In this document: one piece after another, positions 35,640 through 45,133 of the stretch
Numbering within the stretch: position 1 is the first letter of the stretch
How the letters are laid out: each line of letters begins with the position of its first letter
Source of the DNA: a bacterium
GTDB lineage: Bacteria > Electryoneota > RPQS01
Assembly (NCBI GenBank): GCA_016721565.1
Contig: JADKHW010000001.1
Coordinates: forward strand, 310,001-374,000
Length of the DNA stretch: 64,000 nt
Direction: 5' to 3'
The notes under the pieces: model-generated
What the model was told of the DNA's origin: nothing
Databases searched by the model: none
The model's input: the letters and a program-made list of their open reading frames with translations, nothing else
Position numbers and translations under genes: made by a program

Positions 35640-36442
35640 GCCCGCAGGCGCAAGCCGCCTGTTATTTGTCGGAGATGTTTATGGAGAGCCCGGTCAGCAG
35701 GCGGTCGTTGCGCTGTTGCCCGGGCTTCTTCGTGAATTTTCTGTTGACGCGTGTGTTGTCAATGCTGAAAACGCCGACGCTGGTAAAGGCCTTTCACCCG
35801 TTATCATCCGCAAACTGTTCGATGCCGGCGCGGATGTCCTTTCAGGCGGAAATCACACGCTCTATCGCGACAAGGCTCATGCGGCCATCAACGAGAACCC
35901 GCGTATTCTTCGTCCACACAATTTTCCAACAGACGCACCCGGACGCGGCTACGCTCTTGTTGAAATCTCCCCGGTCAGTATGCTGGGGTGTTGTCAATTT
36001 GATGGGCCGCGCGCTGTTACCACCATCAGATGACCCGTTCCGTTTAGGCAAACAGATTGTCGAGAAGCTTCGCGAAGAGACTCAACTTGTCTTTGTAGAT
36101 TTTCACGCCGAAGCTACCGCTGAAAAACTTGCTCTTGGTAGATTCCTTGACGGCCTTGCAACTGCAATCGTTGGCACGCACACGCACGTACAAACAGCCG
36201 ATGAGCAGATTCTCCCCGGTGGAACGGCGTACCTAACAGATGTCGGCATGACCGGACCGCACTCAGGAGTAATCGGCATGGATACTCCAAGCGCGCTCCA
36301 TAGATTTTTGCAGCCGATGGGGGGCGGAAAGTCCGGTGTTGCCACTGGAGAAATTCGCTTACACGGTGTCATCATTGACGCGGATCCCTCTACAGGAAAA
36401 GCGCTTGGCATTCAACGCATTCGCCGCGACTTCGAAAAATGA
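35617..36442 (+). CDS. YmdB-like metallophosphoesterase (TIGR00282 family); one frame change
   Basis: Read through, this is a ~275-residue cyclic-nucleotide phosphodiesterase-type enzyme of the YmdB family. Metal-site motifs are LLFVGDVYGEPGQQAV, VVNAENADAGKG, SGGNHTLYRDK, FVDFHAEATAEK and VVGTHTHVQTADE. In Bacillus, YmdB affects gene expression and biofilm formation, and the gene sits next to rny as here. The TTG start at 35617 overlaps rny by 23 bases. The frame breaks in the four-G run 35985-35988; three Gs restore MLGVVNLMGR. The stop overlaps the next ATG (ATGA). Confidence 0.9.
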
Positions 36443-37999
36443 ACCATACCTCAATAATCGGCAATGCATGGTTAGGCGGCGCACAGGTAGTACCTGTGCG
36501 CATTCGCATTGAGCAAGGGCGGATTTCTTCAGTCGAACGCGGAGTCTATCAAAGCGACTCCGTTGACACGCTTGTTCTTAGCTCAGACGAAATACTTTTG
36601 CCGGGCTTTCACGATGCACATTTGCACCTGATAACCGGCGGCCTGCAAATGGCGCAAATTGAATTCAGCGGTGCAAGAACAGTTGATGCTATTCTCGAAC
36701 GCATCTCTGACTATATCTCAAAAAACAAACCTGCTCAGGGCCAATGGATTCAAGGCCACGGCATAGAGCAAACTGAAGTCACAATCACTCGCACAGACTT
36801 GGATCGCGCGACAGCGGACTATCCATTTTTCACCTGGACGCACGATCTTCATTCAGCAGTTGCCAATTCTAAAGCGCTAGTCGAAGCCCGTGTCGATGGT
36901 TTAATTAAGAACCCTGAAGGCGGAACATTCGAGCGCGGCGGCGACGGCAAGCTGAACGGTGTGCTCCGCGAGAAAGCCGCAATATTCGTAGCAGATCAGA
37001 TTCCCGAGCCTACCGAACACGAATTTCGCGAAGCATTTCTCCGCGCACAACTGCACGCTCTCGCTCGGAATTACTTGCGCCAGCGCAAGCGTCCGCCACG
37101 GCTTGCTCGATGCCTACCTGAACGTTGGCGATTCTGCTGATCAAATCATGCGCTTGAACATGTGGAAGGTAACAACCACATTTGATTTCGATGCTGACAA
37201 ATTTGAAAAGCTCGACTCCGGCAAGTTCCGCTACAAGTGCTTCAAAGGTTTCACCGACGGCGCGTTAGGTTCGCGTACCGCATCATTCTGGCAGCCGTAT
37301 TCCGATGATGTTAACTCCACGGGTGAGCTGCTCGTTCGCGAAGGCCCGCTTGCAAGATTCATTCGCAGTGCACATCGAGAAGGCTACCAAATCGCCATGC
37401 ATGCTATTGGTGATCGCGCCAACAGCGTCGTCCTTGATGCAATTGAAATGGCCGGTTCAAACGGCATTGGCCCTGAACTTCGCCCGCGCATCGAGCACTG
37501 CCAGCACTTGCGCGAACGCGATATTGAACGTTTCGCCAAGCTTGGAGTCGTGGCCAGTATGCAACCAATTCACTGCACTGCCGACATGGGATTCGTTGGA
37601 ACACGTTTAGGTAATGAGCGCGAAGCCACATCATACGCATGGAAGAGCTTGAAGAAAGCAGGAGCCGTGCTCGCGTTCGGGAGCGATTGGCCCATCGAAA
37701 GCATGTCTCCAATCGACGGCATTCACGCCGCCGTCACCCGCACTCGCAAAGACGGCACGCCCGACGGTGGTTGGCACGGCGAGCAATGTGTATCGGTCGA
37801 AGAAGCGCTCACCGCTTACACGCAGGGTGCAGCGTTCGCAGCAGGGTGGGAGGAAAGCATCGGGAAGATAGAATCAGGATATTTTGCGGATCTCTGTGTG
37901 TTATCTGCCGATCCGTTTAGAACAAATCCGCGCGACTTGCACAAGCTGCAAATCACGCGGACGATAGTTAACGGCAAGACAGAATATTTGCGCGTCTAA
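36439..37999 (+). CDS. YtcJ-like metal-dependent amidohydrolase; one frame change
   Basis: Read through, a ~520-residue amidohydrolase (family 3) of unknown substrate. The metal-binding HDAHLHL follows LLPGF near residue 55. Later motifs are FTDGALGSRTA, MHAIGDRAN, RIEHCQHL and AFGSDWPIESMSPIDGIHAAV. The frame shifts at about 37057-37067 (GCACGCTCTCGCTCGG); the downstream frame reads GITCASASVRHGLLDAYLN. The site is a GC/TC-rich dinucleotide tract, so either two bases were lost or one gained. Overlaps the YmdB-like gene by four bases and converges on the epimerase with a four-base overlap at the 3' end. Confidence 0.88.
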
Positions 38000-38964
38000 C
38001 TCAGATCTTTGACTCTCATCCAGTCGATAAATTCTCTGAGTCCTTGCTCAAATTTTACATCGTGACGGAAACCGAGTTCTTTCTCAGCCAATGCTGTGTC
38101 CGCAAATGTCTGAAATACGTCACCCGGTTGCGGCGGCAGTCGATCAATCTTGAGCGGTTTGCCAACACCCTGTTCAATCCAAGTAAGCAACTGTTTGAGT
38201 TCTACAGGGGCATGCGAACCCAAGTTGAATACCCCATAGCGATCCCTCGATTGTTCCACCCACGAGAGTGCGCCGAGAATACCGCCAACGATGTCCGAAA
38301 CATGCGTGTAATCCCGACGCGAACTTCCGTCACCGAAAACCGGAATCGGCTCGTCGTTAAGCGCCTTCTTCACAAACTTGCGAATCGCCAAGTCCGGTCG
38401 TTGACGCGGCCCATAAACAGTGAAGAAACGCAGGCATGCAATCGAGAACCCGTACAAGTGTGAATATACATGCGCGACAACCTCTCCGGCTTTCTTTGTC
38501 GAACCGTACGGACTAAGCGGTCGGTCAGTATTGTCACTTTCGCGAAATGGTCCGCCGTCTCGATCTCCATAGACAGATGAACTTGACGCGAACACAATCT
38601 TGCTTATATTCGATTTCCGACACAGTTCAAACAACCCGACTGTCGCGTCGATATTGACTTCAGCATATAGCTCAGGCTGTTCAAGCGATGGTCGCACCCC
38701 CGCCCGTGCAGCCAAATGCACGACCGCATCGAACTTGTGATGAGCAAACACTTCAGCTAATAACGCACGATCTCGAATATCACCTTCGACAAGCAGAAAA
38801 TTCGGGTTGCGTGAGCAATCGGCAATATTCTGTTCTTTCAACTTACGCGGGTAGTACGGATCGAAGCTGTCATAGCAAACAACAGCCGTCCCTTGCGCAA
38901 GCAGGGCCTCAGCCAAGTGGGAGCCAATGAATCCGGCGCCGCCGGTAAGCAGGACTTTTTTCAT
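37996..38964 (-). CDS. NAD-dependent sugar-nucleotide epimerase
   Basis: A 322-residue extended short-chain dehydrogenase that acts on a UDP-sugar (4-epimerase or UDP-glucuronate epimerase type). It has VLLTGGAGFIGSHLAEALL for NAD binding, a conserved Ser region ASSSSVYGD, the catalytic Y in SPYGSTKKAGE, and RFFTVYGPRQRPD. The TVYGPRQRPDLAI segment is most like UDP-glucuronate 4-epimerases. The ATG at 38964 (MKKVLLTGG) is preferred over an upstream in-frame ATG at 39009. It supplies precursors for polysaccharide; no partner gene is nearby. Converges with the amidohydrolase. Confidence 0.9.
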   Translation of the reverse strand: MKKVLLTGGAGFIGSHLAEALLAQGTAVVCYDSFDPYYPRKLKEQNIADCSRNPNFLLVEGDIRDRALLAEVFAHHKFDAVVHLAARAGVRPSLEQPELYAEVNIDATVGLFELCRKSNISKIVFASSSSVYGDRDGGPFRESDNTDRPLSPYGSTKKAGEVVAHVYSHLYGFSIACLRFFTVYGPRQRPDLAIRKFVKKALNDEPIPVFGDGSSRRDYTHVSDIVGGILGALSWVEQSRDRYGVFNLGSHAPVELKQLLTWIEQGVGKPLKIDRLPPQPGDVFQTFADTALAEKELGFRHDVKFEQGLREFIDWMRVKDLS

Positions 38965-39136
38965 ATGTTTTGCAATGTGTCCCCAAGCTATCTGCAAGCT
39001 CGGGGCCAACAGAAGATAGCGGGTTTTCTCTATTCATTGCAAATCCTTTGCGGGTAGCCCTCTACGGTCATTTGTAAATTTAGTATAAACAAAGGCAAAA
39101 CAGTGTGCCTTTCAGGCACGGGTCAGGTAAGGGAAC

Positions 39137-39165
39137 TTGACAAATACCATAGATGGTTGTAAATT
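39137..39165 (+). promoter_or_regulatory. Sigma-70-type promoter of tRNA-Met
   Basis: TTGACA at 39137-39142, a 17-base spacer and TAAATT at 39160-39165, 40 bases upstream of the tRNA. Confidence 0.75.
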
Positions 39166-39204
39166 TGTGGTTTCTGGACGGCGACCACCCATGTCGTTCT
39201 ATAG

Positions 39205-39278
39205 GGCGGAGTAGCTCAGTTGGTTAGAGCACGGGAATCATAATCCTGGTGTCGGGGGTTCAAGTCCCTCCTCCGCTA
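39205..39278 (+). tRNA. tRNA with anticodon CAT, elongator Met likely
   Basis: The acceptor GGCGGAG pairs with CTCCGCT (one G-U). The anticodon stem CGGGA/TCCTG holds loop ATCATAA, and the T arm is GGGGGTTCAAGTCCCTC. The first acceptor pair is present and the anticodon stem lacks the three G-C pairs of initiators, so it is not the initiator. A lysidine-modified Ile tRNA cannot be excluded by eye. CCA is not encoded. Confidence 0.92.
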
Positions 39279-39290
39279 CACGAGCAGCCA

Positions 39291-39324
39291 AGAGCTGCCG
39301 GGATTTCTCCGGCGGCTCTTTTGT
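39291..39324 (+). terminator. Terminator after tRNA-Met
   Basis: AGAGCTGCCGG (39291-39301), loop GATTTCT, CCGGCGGCTCT (39309-39319, one G-U) then TTTTG. An 11-bp stem. Confidence 0.9.
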
Positions 39325-39376
39325 TTTCTTGCCCATCGAATCCTTTGGCTCGCGAAACTTCACAATCAGAGTGAAC

Positions 39377-40234
39377 ATGAATTTCAGTGAATGGCCCAAA
39401 TTTGTCTGTGTTGAATGCTCAAAAAGTGAACTCAAGTCGACTGATGTGGGCTTTGAATGTCCCGCCTGCGGCAAGAAATATCCACAGCACAAGGCCACAA
39501 AGATTCCGGTCTTCGTGAGTTCTCGTTCACCTCTTGATGAACACGAGATTTTGAGCCATGAGGTGAAGGAAGCCGCACTAGATCTTGAAGTCGCCAATAG
39601 TCATTGGAACACCGGGCCGTTGCGTGCAATGCTGGGCAAAACGAGCGGCAAGAGAGTCCTGAGCTTTGGCAGTGGAGATGGTGGAGACCGCGCATGGCTC
39701 GAGCGTGCGGGTTACGAACTTGTTTGCTTCGACATCTATCCCGGGCCATTCACCGATGTAGTTTGCGACGGCCACGAACTGCCCTTTGCTGATGCGCAAT
39801 TTGATATCGTCGTATCAACAGCGGTATTTGAACATCTCTACAATCCGTTTCAAGCCGCCCGAGAGATCCATCGTGTCCTAAAACCCGGCGGAACACTGGT
39901 TGGCTCGGCGGCATTTCTCGAAGCCTATCACGCGAATTCCTATTTTCACATGAGCCATCTCGGCTTAACAGAGGTTTTTCGTCGCGCAGGATTCGGGGAA
40001 ATCGAACTCCATCCGGGATGGTCTTATGTTGAATCGTTGAATGGCCGCTTCTGGGTCTGGAACAACGTCAAGCTCATCAGCAAAATCACTCGTCCGTGGC
40101 GGCGCTTTCGCTATCTTGTCGGGATGGCGCTGTGGAAGATGGCCTATGGAATGAAGGGACGACCAATCCCTGATCGCGTGCGCTTAGGTTTTGCAGGTTC
40201 GCTCTTGTTTAGAGCTGTAAAGCCCAATGTTTGA
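39377..40234 (+). CDS. Class I SAM-dependent methyltransferase with N-terminal zinc ribbon
   Basis: A ~285-residue protein. The first ~40 residues hold CVECSKSELKSTDVGFECPAC, a CxxC...CxxC zinc ribbon as in Trm112-like methyltransferase partners. Then comes a Rossmann methyltransferase: VLSFGSGDGGDRAWLE (motif I), ELVCFDIY, ELPFADAQFDIVVSTAVFEHLYNP and RVLKPGGTLV. The substrate is unknown; a membrane-associated or glycan target is possible, as the C-terminus is basic and hydrophobic. ATG 39377 is chosen; an upstream in-frame TTG at 39329 would begin just behind the tRNA terminator. Overlaps tilS by eight bases. Confidence 0.8.
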   Translation: MNFSEWPKFVCVECSKSELKSTDVGFECPACGKKYPQHKATKIPVFVSSRSPLDEHEILSHEVKEAALDLEVANSHWNTGPLRAMLGKTSGKRVLSFGSGDGGDRAWLERAGYELVCFDIYPGPFTDVVCDGHELPFADAQFDIVVSTAVFEHLYNPFQAAREIHRVLKPGGTLVGSAAFLEAYHANSYFHMSHLGLTEVFRRAGFGEIELHPGWSYVESLNGRFWVWNNVKLISKITRPWRRFRYLVGMALWKMAYGMKGRPIPDRVRLGFAGSLLFRAVKPNV

Positions 40235-41542
40235 AACTGCTCGACATATCTTGAGTCGCGTCGCGCCTGAGGAACGAATCCTGCTTGCCGTTTCCGGTGG
40301 TGGAGATTCGTTTGCGATGCTTAAGTGGTTCGCGGCTCAAGAAAATTGGCGTCATCGAGTTGTTGCCGCGCATGTTAATCACAACTTACGAGAAGACTCA
40401 AAGAGTGTCGCAACTCTTGTTTCAAGGCAGGCGGCTTCACTCATAATTCCACTTCTCTTAGCAGAAGTCAACGTCCCTGGCGCGATTGCAACACGAAAAG
40501 AGTCCATTGAGGCTTGCGCTCGCCGATTGCGCTATGCAGCACTCGAAGAAATTCGCGTTGCCCATGATTGCACATACATCGCAACGGCACATACGCAGGG
40601 TGATGACGCCGAGACGGTTTTGATGAAGCTAACTATGAATTCGTCATGGTACGAATGCACAGGGATCCCGGTTCAACGGGGAAACGTATTACGACCATTT
40701 GTAAGAGTCGCCAGAGTTCAACTTCGCGGCCTGATTTCCCCGGAAGACAAATACGATACCGATCCCATGAACGAGGATTTGCGCTTCTTGCGTGTTCAGG
40801 CCCGAACTGCCCTGGAGGACGGACTTCAAGTCGTAGTTCTGCTGTCTAAGCATGGCACGCAGCTTCAGAAGCTCCAGAATTTGACCTCGCGCCTAATTAA
40901 AGCTAATAATAACATTATTTTAGGGACAGTTTTTCGAGGGTCTTTGGTCTTGAGAATTTACCGAAAAACTTGTATCTTGAAGACTTAGGCTTTCTTGCCG
41001 TCGAATTGAAGTGGGCGACCCTGATCGGCCGACCCGAAAACCGCTTGAAATCTGGCCTTCGCCGCAAGGTAGACGAGTTCTTGAACGCAAGAGATTGTCG
41101 AGCAACTTTGCCGCTTCCTGGCGATGTCAACCTGCATCGAGCTGGTCACCAAGTATGGCTAACAGGCGCAGGATATCGCAATTCGAGCATGGCGATTACA
41201 TATGACAATATCGTGCTGACTCCAGATGCATTCAAACATTTTGAGTCTGGTGTGTTGTCAGTAGCTTCTTTAGTACCACAAGCCTTCAACGTGAGAACGT
41301 GGTCACCGGGCGAAAGGTTTAGACCTGCAACTCGTCGGAGTCGCAAAATTTCCGATTGGCTTGCTGAGGCCGGAGTACATCCTGCCGTACGCGCGCAGTG
41401 GCCCGTCATTTGTCATGACGACGTGATCATCGCCGTTCCCGGATTAGGTGTCGCAGAGCACGTCAAACCACGCGGGGACACTCCCGTTGTGAACATTCAT
41501 TGGAAAGCACATTCCCGCCGTGACCAGCAAGTATCCCGATAA
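40227..41542 (+). CDS. tilS: tRNA(Ile)-lysidine synthase; one frame change
   Basis: TilS converts C34 of the CAU-anticodon tRNA-Ile to lysidine with ATP. The PP-loop motif SGGGDS is at residues 23-28, followed by AAHVNHNLRE, CARRLRYAALEE and ATAHTQGDDAETVLMKL. The C-terminal region has the TilS-type WSPGERFRPATRRSRKISDWLAEAG motif. The frame breaks in the TTTT run at 40918-40921: a fifth T gives IIFRDSFSRVFGLENLPKN and then YLEDLGF. The repaired protein has about 438 residues. TilS is essential, so a missed base is likely. Overlaps hpt by 23 bases. Confidence 0.9.
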
Positions 41543-42089
41543 AATTACCGTCGGCAATCCTCCGCGCCCGTTTCGCAAGTTTCTGCAAGAAGACGAAATT
41601 CAACGCGCGGTTTTGAAAACAGCTGATGAGATTCACGAGCGCTATCGTAGCAAGAATCCAGTCTTTGTTGGCGTGCTCACGGGATGTTTCATGTATATGG
41701 CCGATATCGTGCGCGCTACGAATTTGCCATGCACCGTCGATTTCATAAAGCTCTCAAGCTATCGCGACGGCATGGAATCGGGCCGCATCAAATTGATCAA
41801 AGATATTGACATCGAGATCAAAGATCGTCACGTCATTCTCGTTGATGACATTGTTGATACAGGTAACTCGTGGGACTTCCTGCGCGGCTATTTGATGGTT
41901 AGGCAACCGGCCAGTATGAGCATGGCCGCATGTTTTCGCAAACCCAAGTCCATTCAGGCTGGCATAGCTGTGGATTTCATTTCGATTGATCTGCCGGACG
42001 AATTCGTGGTTGGTTACGGACTTGACTACGCCGGGGCGGGCAGGCACCTGCCCGATCTTTATGTACTGGACGAACCCATAAACTCGTGA
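41520..42089 (+). CDS. hpt: Hypoxanthine phosphoribosyltransferase
   Basis: A 189-residue purine-salvage enzyme that makes IMP or GMP from the free base and PRPP. VFVGVLTGCFMYMADIVR and the PRPP-binding VILVDDIVDTGNSWDF are diagnostic, as is the C-terminal DFISIDLPDEFVVGYGLDYA. The GTG start at 41520 lies within the tilS 3' end. The order tilS-hpt-ftsH is widely conserved in bacteria. The stop overlaps the ftsH GTG (GTGA). Confidence 0.95.
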   Translation: MTSKYPDKITVGNPPRPFRKFLQEDEIQRAVLKTADEIHERYRSKNPVFVGVLTGCFMYMADIVRATNLPCTVDFIKLSSYRDGMESGRIKLIKDIDIEIKDRHVILVDDIVDTGNSWDFLRGYLMVRQPASMSMAACFRKPKSIQAGIAVDFISIDLPDEFVVGYGLDYAGAGRHLPDLYVLDEPINS

Positions 42090-43966
42090 GCGCAAACAAA
42101 TCCCAAAATCCCAAGAGCCGCGGTCCTGACGATGACGAAACTCGCATAGAGTGGCGCAAAGTCACGCGACTGTTGTATGTTCTCCTGCTCGTGGTGTTGG
42201 CCACTATCGTTGTGGCACAACTTGTAACTCAGCGCAGCGCAGAACAGCAAGTCACATATCATTCCTTTGAACAGGCAATTGCAGACGGGCGCGTCCAGTC
42301 CGGGGTGATTCGCGATCAGATTTTTCACGGTAAAATGAAAGACGGATCAAAGTTTACCGTGACACTTCCGCCGACACTTGACAGTGCCCTACTTGAAAAA
42401 TGGAAGAACGCAGGCGTAGAACTCGATTTCAAGGTCAAGCGCCCGGACATTGGCTCATACTTGCTTGGTATGCTGCCGTGGATATTGTTGCTCGGCTTCG
42501 GAATCATCATGATTCGCCGTATGTCTAACATGGGACCCAAAGGACTGTTCCAATTTGGCAAGAGCAAAGCGCGCGTCTATTCCGATTCCAATCAGAAAGT
42601 CACGTTCGAAAATGTCGCCGGTGCAGATGAGGCCAAAGAAGAGCTACTTGAGATCATCGACTTTCTCCGTGAACCCAAGAAATTCGTGCGCGTAGGTGGC
42701 CGTATTCCGCGCGGTGTCTTGCTCCTCGGCCCTCCGGGAACGGGTAAAACACTCTTAGCTAAAGCTGTTGCAGGTGAAGCAGCCGTACCGTTCTTCTCGA
42801 TCAGCGGTGCCGAATTTGTCGAAATGTTCGTCGGCGTCGGTGCGAGCCGTGTGCGCGATCTCTTTGAGACGGGCAAAAAGAATGCACCGTGCATCATCTT
42901 CATTGATGAAATCGATGCGGTCGGTCGTCATCGCGGCGCTGGCCTCGGTGGTGGACATGACGAGCGTGAGCAAACACTGAATCAATTGCTAATCGAGATG
43001 GACGGTTTTGAAGAGAATGATGGCGTGATCCTTGTTGCTGCAACCAATCGCCCCGATATTCTTGACCCCGCGCTCTTACGCCCCGGTCGTTTTGACAGGC
43101 AAATCGTGGTAGATCGTCCAGACGTCAAAGGTCGTCTCGCAATCTTGCATGTTCATACCAAGAACAAACCGCTTGGCACGGACATTGACCTCGAAGTAAT
43201 CGCCAAGAGCACTCCGGGCATGTCCGGTGCCGAGCTTGCGAACTTGATGAACGAGGCCGCGTTGCTTGCGGCACGTCGCGACAGCGACCGCGTGATGATG
43301 CAAGACATGGAAGCCGCCAAGGACAAAGTGATGATGGGCATCGAGCGCAAGTCAGTTGTCATTCCCGAAAAAGAACGTCGCATCACGGCATACCACGAAG
43401 CGGGCCACGTTCTCGTCGCGATGTTTACTCCTGAAGTCGATCCCGTTCACAAAGTAACCATTATTCCGCGCGGCCAAGCTCTCGGATTAACACATTTCGT
43501 TCCGCTCGATGACAAGCGCAGCTATTCACGTCGCTACCTCGAAGGCCAGTTGGCTACTCTGCTCGGCGGTCGAGTCGCCGAGCTTGAAGTCTTCAACGAA
43601 GTCACTTCCGGCGCGGCTAATGATCTGAAGCGCGCTACAGAAATTGCTAAAACCATGGTCACACGTTGGGGCATGAGCGATACTCTCGGCCCGATCACGT
43701 ATGGTCAAAAGCAAGAAGAAGTCTTCTTGGGCCGCGACTACACGACGAACCAAGACTACAGCGATGAAACCGCGCACGCAATTGACCAAGCCGTCCGTGA
43801 ACTCGTTGAGGGTGCCGAAAAACGCTCGCGCGAAATCCTGAATCGTGAACGGAAGCGTTTGGATCGTCTCGCCGAATCGCTTGTAGAGCGCGAGTCACTC
43901 AGCGGCGATGAAATTCGCGTGCTACTCGACCTTCCGCAAACCAATGGCAAGGGACCTTCCGCGTGA
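42086..43966 (+). CDS. ftsH: ATP-dependent zinc metalloprotease FtsH
   Basis: A 626-residue membrane-anchored AAA+ protease. It has an N-terminal transmembrane helix (LLYVLLLVVLATIVVAQLV), a periplasmic domain and a second helix (YLLGMLPWILLLGFGIIMI). The AAA module carries Walker A GPPGTGKT near residue 217, Walker B IIFIDEIDAVG and RPGRFDRQ. The protease domain has the zinc motif HEAGH near 437. It degrades misfolded membrane proteins and short-lived regulators. GTG start; overlaps hpt and the next gene by GTGA. Confidence 0.97.
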   Translation: MSANKSQNPKSRGPDDDETRIEWRKVTRLLYVLLLVVLATIVVAQLVTQRSAEQQVTYHSFEQAIADGRVQSGVIRDQIFHGKMKDGSKFTVTLPPTLDSALLEKWKNAGVELDFKVKRPDIGSYLLGMLPWILLLGFGIIMIRRMSNMGPKGLFQFGKSKARVYSDSNQKVTFENVAGADEAKEELLEIIDFLREPKKFVRVGGRIPRGVLLLGPPGTGKTLLAKAVAGEAAVPFFSISGAEFVEMFVGVGASRVRDLFETGKKNAPCIIFIDEIDAVGRHRGAGLGGGHDEREQTLNQLLIEMDGFEENDGVILVAATNRPDILDPALLRPGRFDRQIVVDRPDVKGRLAILHVHTKNKPLGTDIDLEVIAKSTPGMSGAELANLMNEAALLAARRDSDRVMMQDMEAAKDKVMMGIERKSVVIPEKERRITAYHEAGHVLVAMFTPEVDPVHKVTIIPRGQALGLTHFVPLDDKRSYSRRYLEGQLATLLGGRVAELEVFNEVTSGAANDLKRATEIAKTMVTRWGMSDTLGPITYGQKQEEVFLGRDYTTNQDYSDETAHAIDQAVRELVEGAEKRSREILNRERKRLDRLAESLVERESLSGDEIRVLLDLPQTNGKGPSA

Positions 43967-44592
43967 TAGACCACAACGAAGAACAACGCCTTCGCGACCT
44001 CGTTCGCAAAGAGCTTGAAGCCCGTGAGGAACTACGTTCCAAAGAGAAGGCCGGCGAAGTCAAACTTACGACCATCGACGAGCTTGAGCGCAAGCGGATT
44101 ATCGAAGAAGAGATTCAGAGTTACTACGCTGCGCGCGGAGACTACAAGCAAATCGAAAATGAAGACGGTGAACTCGAGTGGATAACCATCGCGGATGCCG
44201 CCGAGCGCGAAAAGCAAATCCCCGTTGACATCGAAGAACTTGAAGAAGGTCAGAAGAAAGTTCGCAACAATATCGTGATGATAGCGGTGCTCGCTTTCGT
44301 CGGCGTTGCGCTGATGATCTTTGCGTTACAGCAGCGTCATGGTAGTATTCAAGTTCTCGCAAATGTCGATGGCGCGACAATCATCCTGAACGGCATGCCC
44401 ACAGAATTTAGAACCGATAACGTTCTTCACGACCTTGCACCCGGAATACACGTCATTTCGGTTGCCAAAGATGGCTTCGGAATCGTCGGCGACGCCGCAC
44501 GCAGAGTTGAACTTAAGGCAGGTGGGGAAGAGGTCTTAGTGTTCCAGCTCGAACCGAAAGAGAGGCGCTTCAATGGACAAAGCCAGAATTGA
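43963..44592 (+). CDS. Membrane protein with charged coiled coil and PEGA-like domain
   Basis: The 209-residue protein is not recognised as a whole. Residues 1-~100 are highly charged and helical (EEQRLRDLVRKELEAREEL), predicted cytoplasmic. One helix (IVMIAVLAFVGVALMIFAL) follows at ~103-122. The rest is a PEGA-type beta domain: GSIQVLANVDGATIILNGMP then LAPGIHVISVAKDGF, which in other proteins binds surface or cell-wall structures. It sits between FtsH and FolE with overlaps at both ends, so it may be an FtsH accessory, but that is a guess. Confidence 0.65.
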   Translation: MIDHNEEQRLRDLVRKELEAREELRSKEKAGEVKLTTIDELERKRIIEEEIQSYYAARGDYKQIENEDGELEWITIADAAEREKQIPVDIEELEEGQKKVRNNIVMIAVLAFVGVALMIFALQQRHGSIQVLANVDGATIILNGMPTEFRTDNVLHDLAPGIHVISVAKDGFGIVGDAARRVELKAGGEEVLVFQLEPKERRFNGQSQN

Positions 44593-45133
44593 AGCCGCCG
44601 TTCGCGAGATTTTGCTTGCCGTCGGAGAGAATCCCGATCGCGAGGGGTTGAAGGGTACTCCGCGCCGCGTAGCCGAAATGTATGAGGAAGTCTTCTCAGG
44701 GATCGGCACTCCACCCGCAGAAAAACTTTCGCTCTATCCCGCCGAAAACACGACCGAGATGATCATTCATCGTGACATTCCGTTTTACTCGATGTGTGAG
44801 CATCATTTGTTGCCGTTTTGGGGTTTCGTTTCAATTGCCTATATCCCAAAAGATTCTCACGTAACCGGCTTTTCATCATTGGCGCGTGTCGTGCGCGTGC
44901 TTTCCCAGCGTCCGCAATTGCAGGAGAGTATGACTACAGCGATTGCGGATACGCTTATGGACAAGCTTCAGCCGATGGGCGCGTTCGTCGTAATTCGCGC
45001 GCAGCATCTTTGCCTGATGATGCGCGGTGAAAAAGTTCATGGCAGTTGGACTATAACGTCAGCAGTGCGCGGTGCGTTGTCCAAATCGGCAACGCGCATG
45101 GAAGCATTGTTGCTCATGGATGGAAAAGGCTAA
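44573..45133 (+). CDS. folE: GTP cyclohydrolase I
   Basis: A 186-residue type I enzyme that opens the folate (or tetrahydropterin) pathway. Zinc and substrate motifs are FYSMCEHHLLPFWG (Cys and His), RVVRVLSQRPQLQE and RAQHLCLMMRG with the second zinc Cys. The ATG lies inside the end of the PEGA gene. folP overlaps its 3' end by 14 bases, which joins the first and a later step of folate synthesis. Confidence 0.96.
   Translation: MDKARIEAAVREILLAVGENPDREGLKGTPRRVAEMYEEVFSGIGTPPAEKLSLYPAENTTEMIIHRDIPFYSMCEHHLLPFWGFVSIAYIPKDSHVTGFSSLARVVRVLSQRPQLQESMTTAIADTLMDKLQPMGAFVVIRAQHLCLMMRGEKVHGSWTITSAVRGALSKSATRMEALLLMDGKG

Noticed and set aside
40910..40975. Programmed frameshifting in tilS
   Set aside because: The T4 site could look like a slippery sequence, but similar breaks occur in a dozen unrelated genes, mostly in base runs, so a shared technical cause is more likely.
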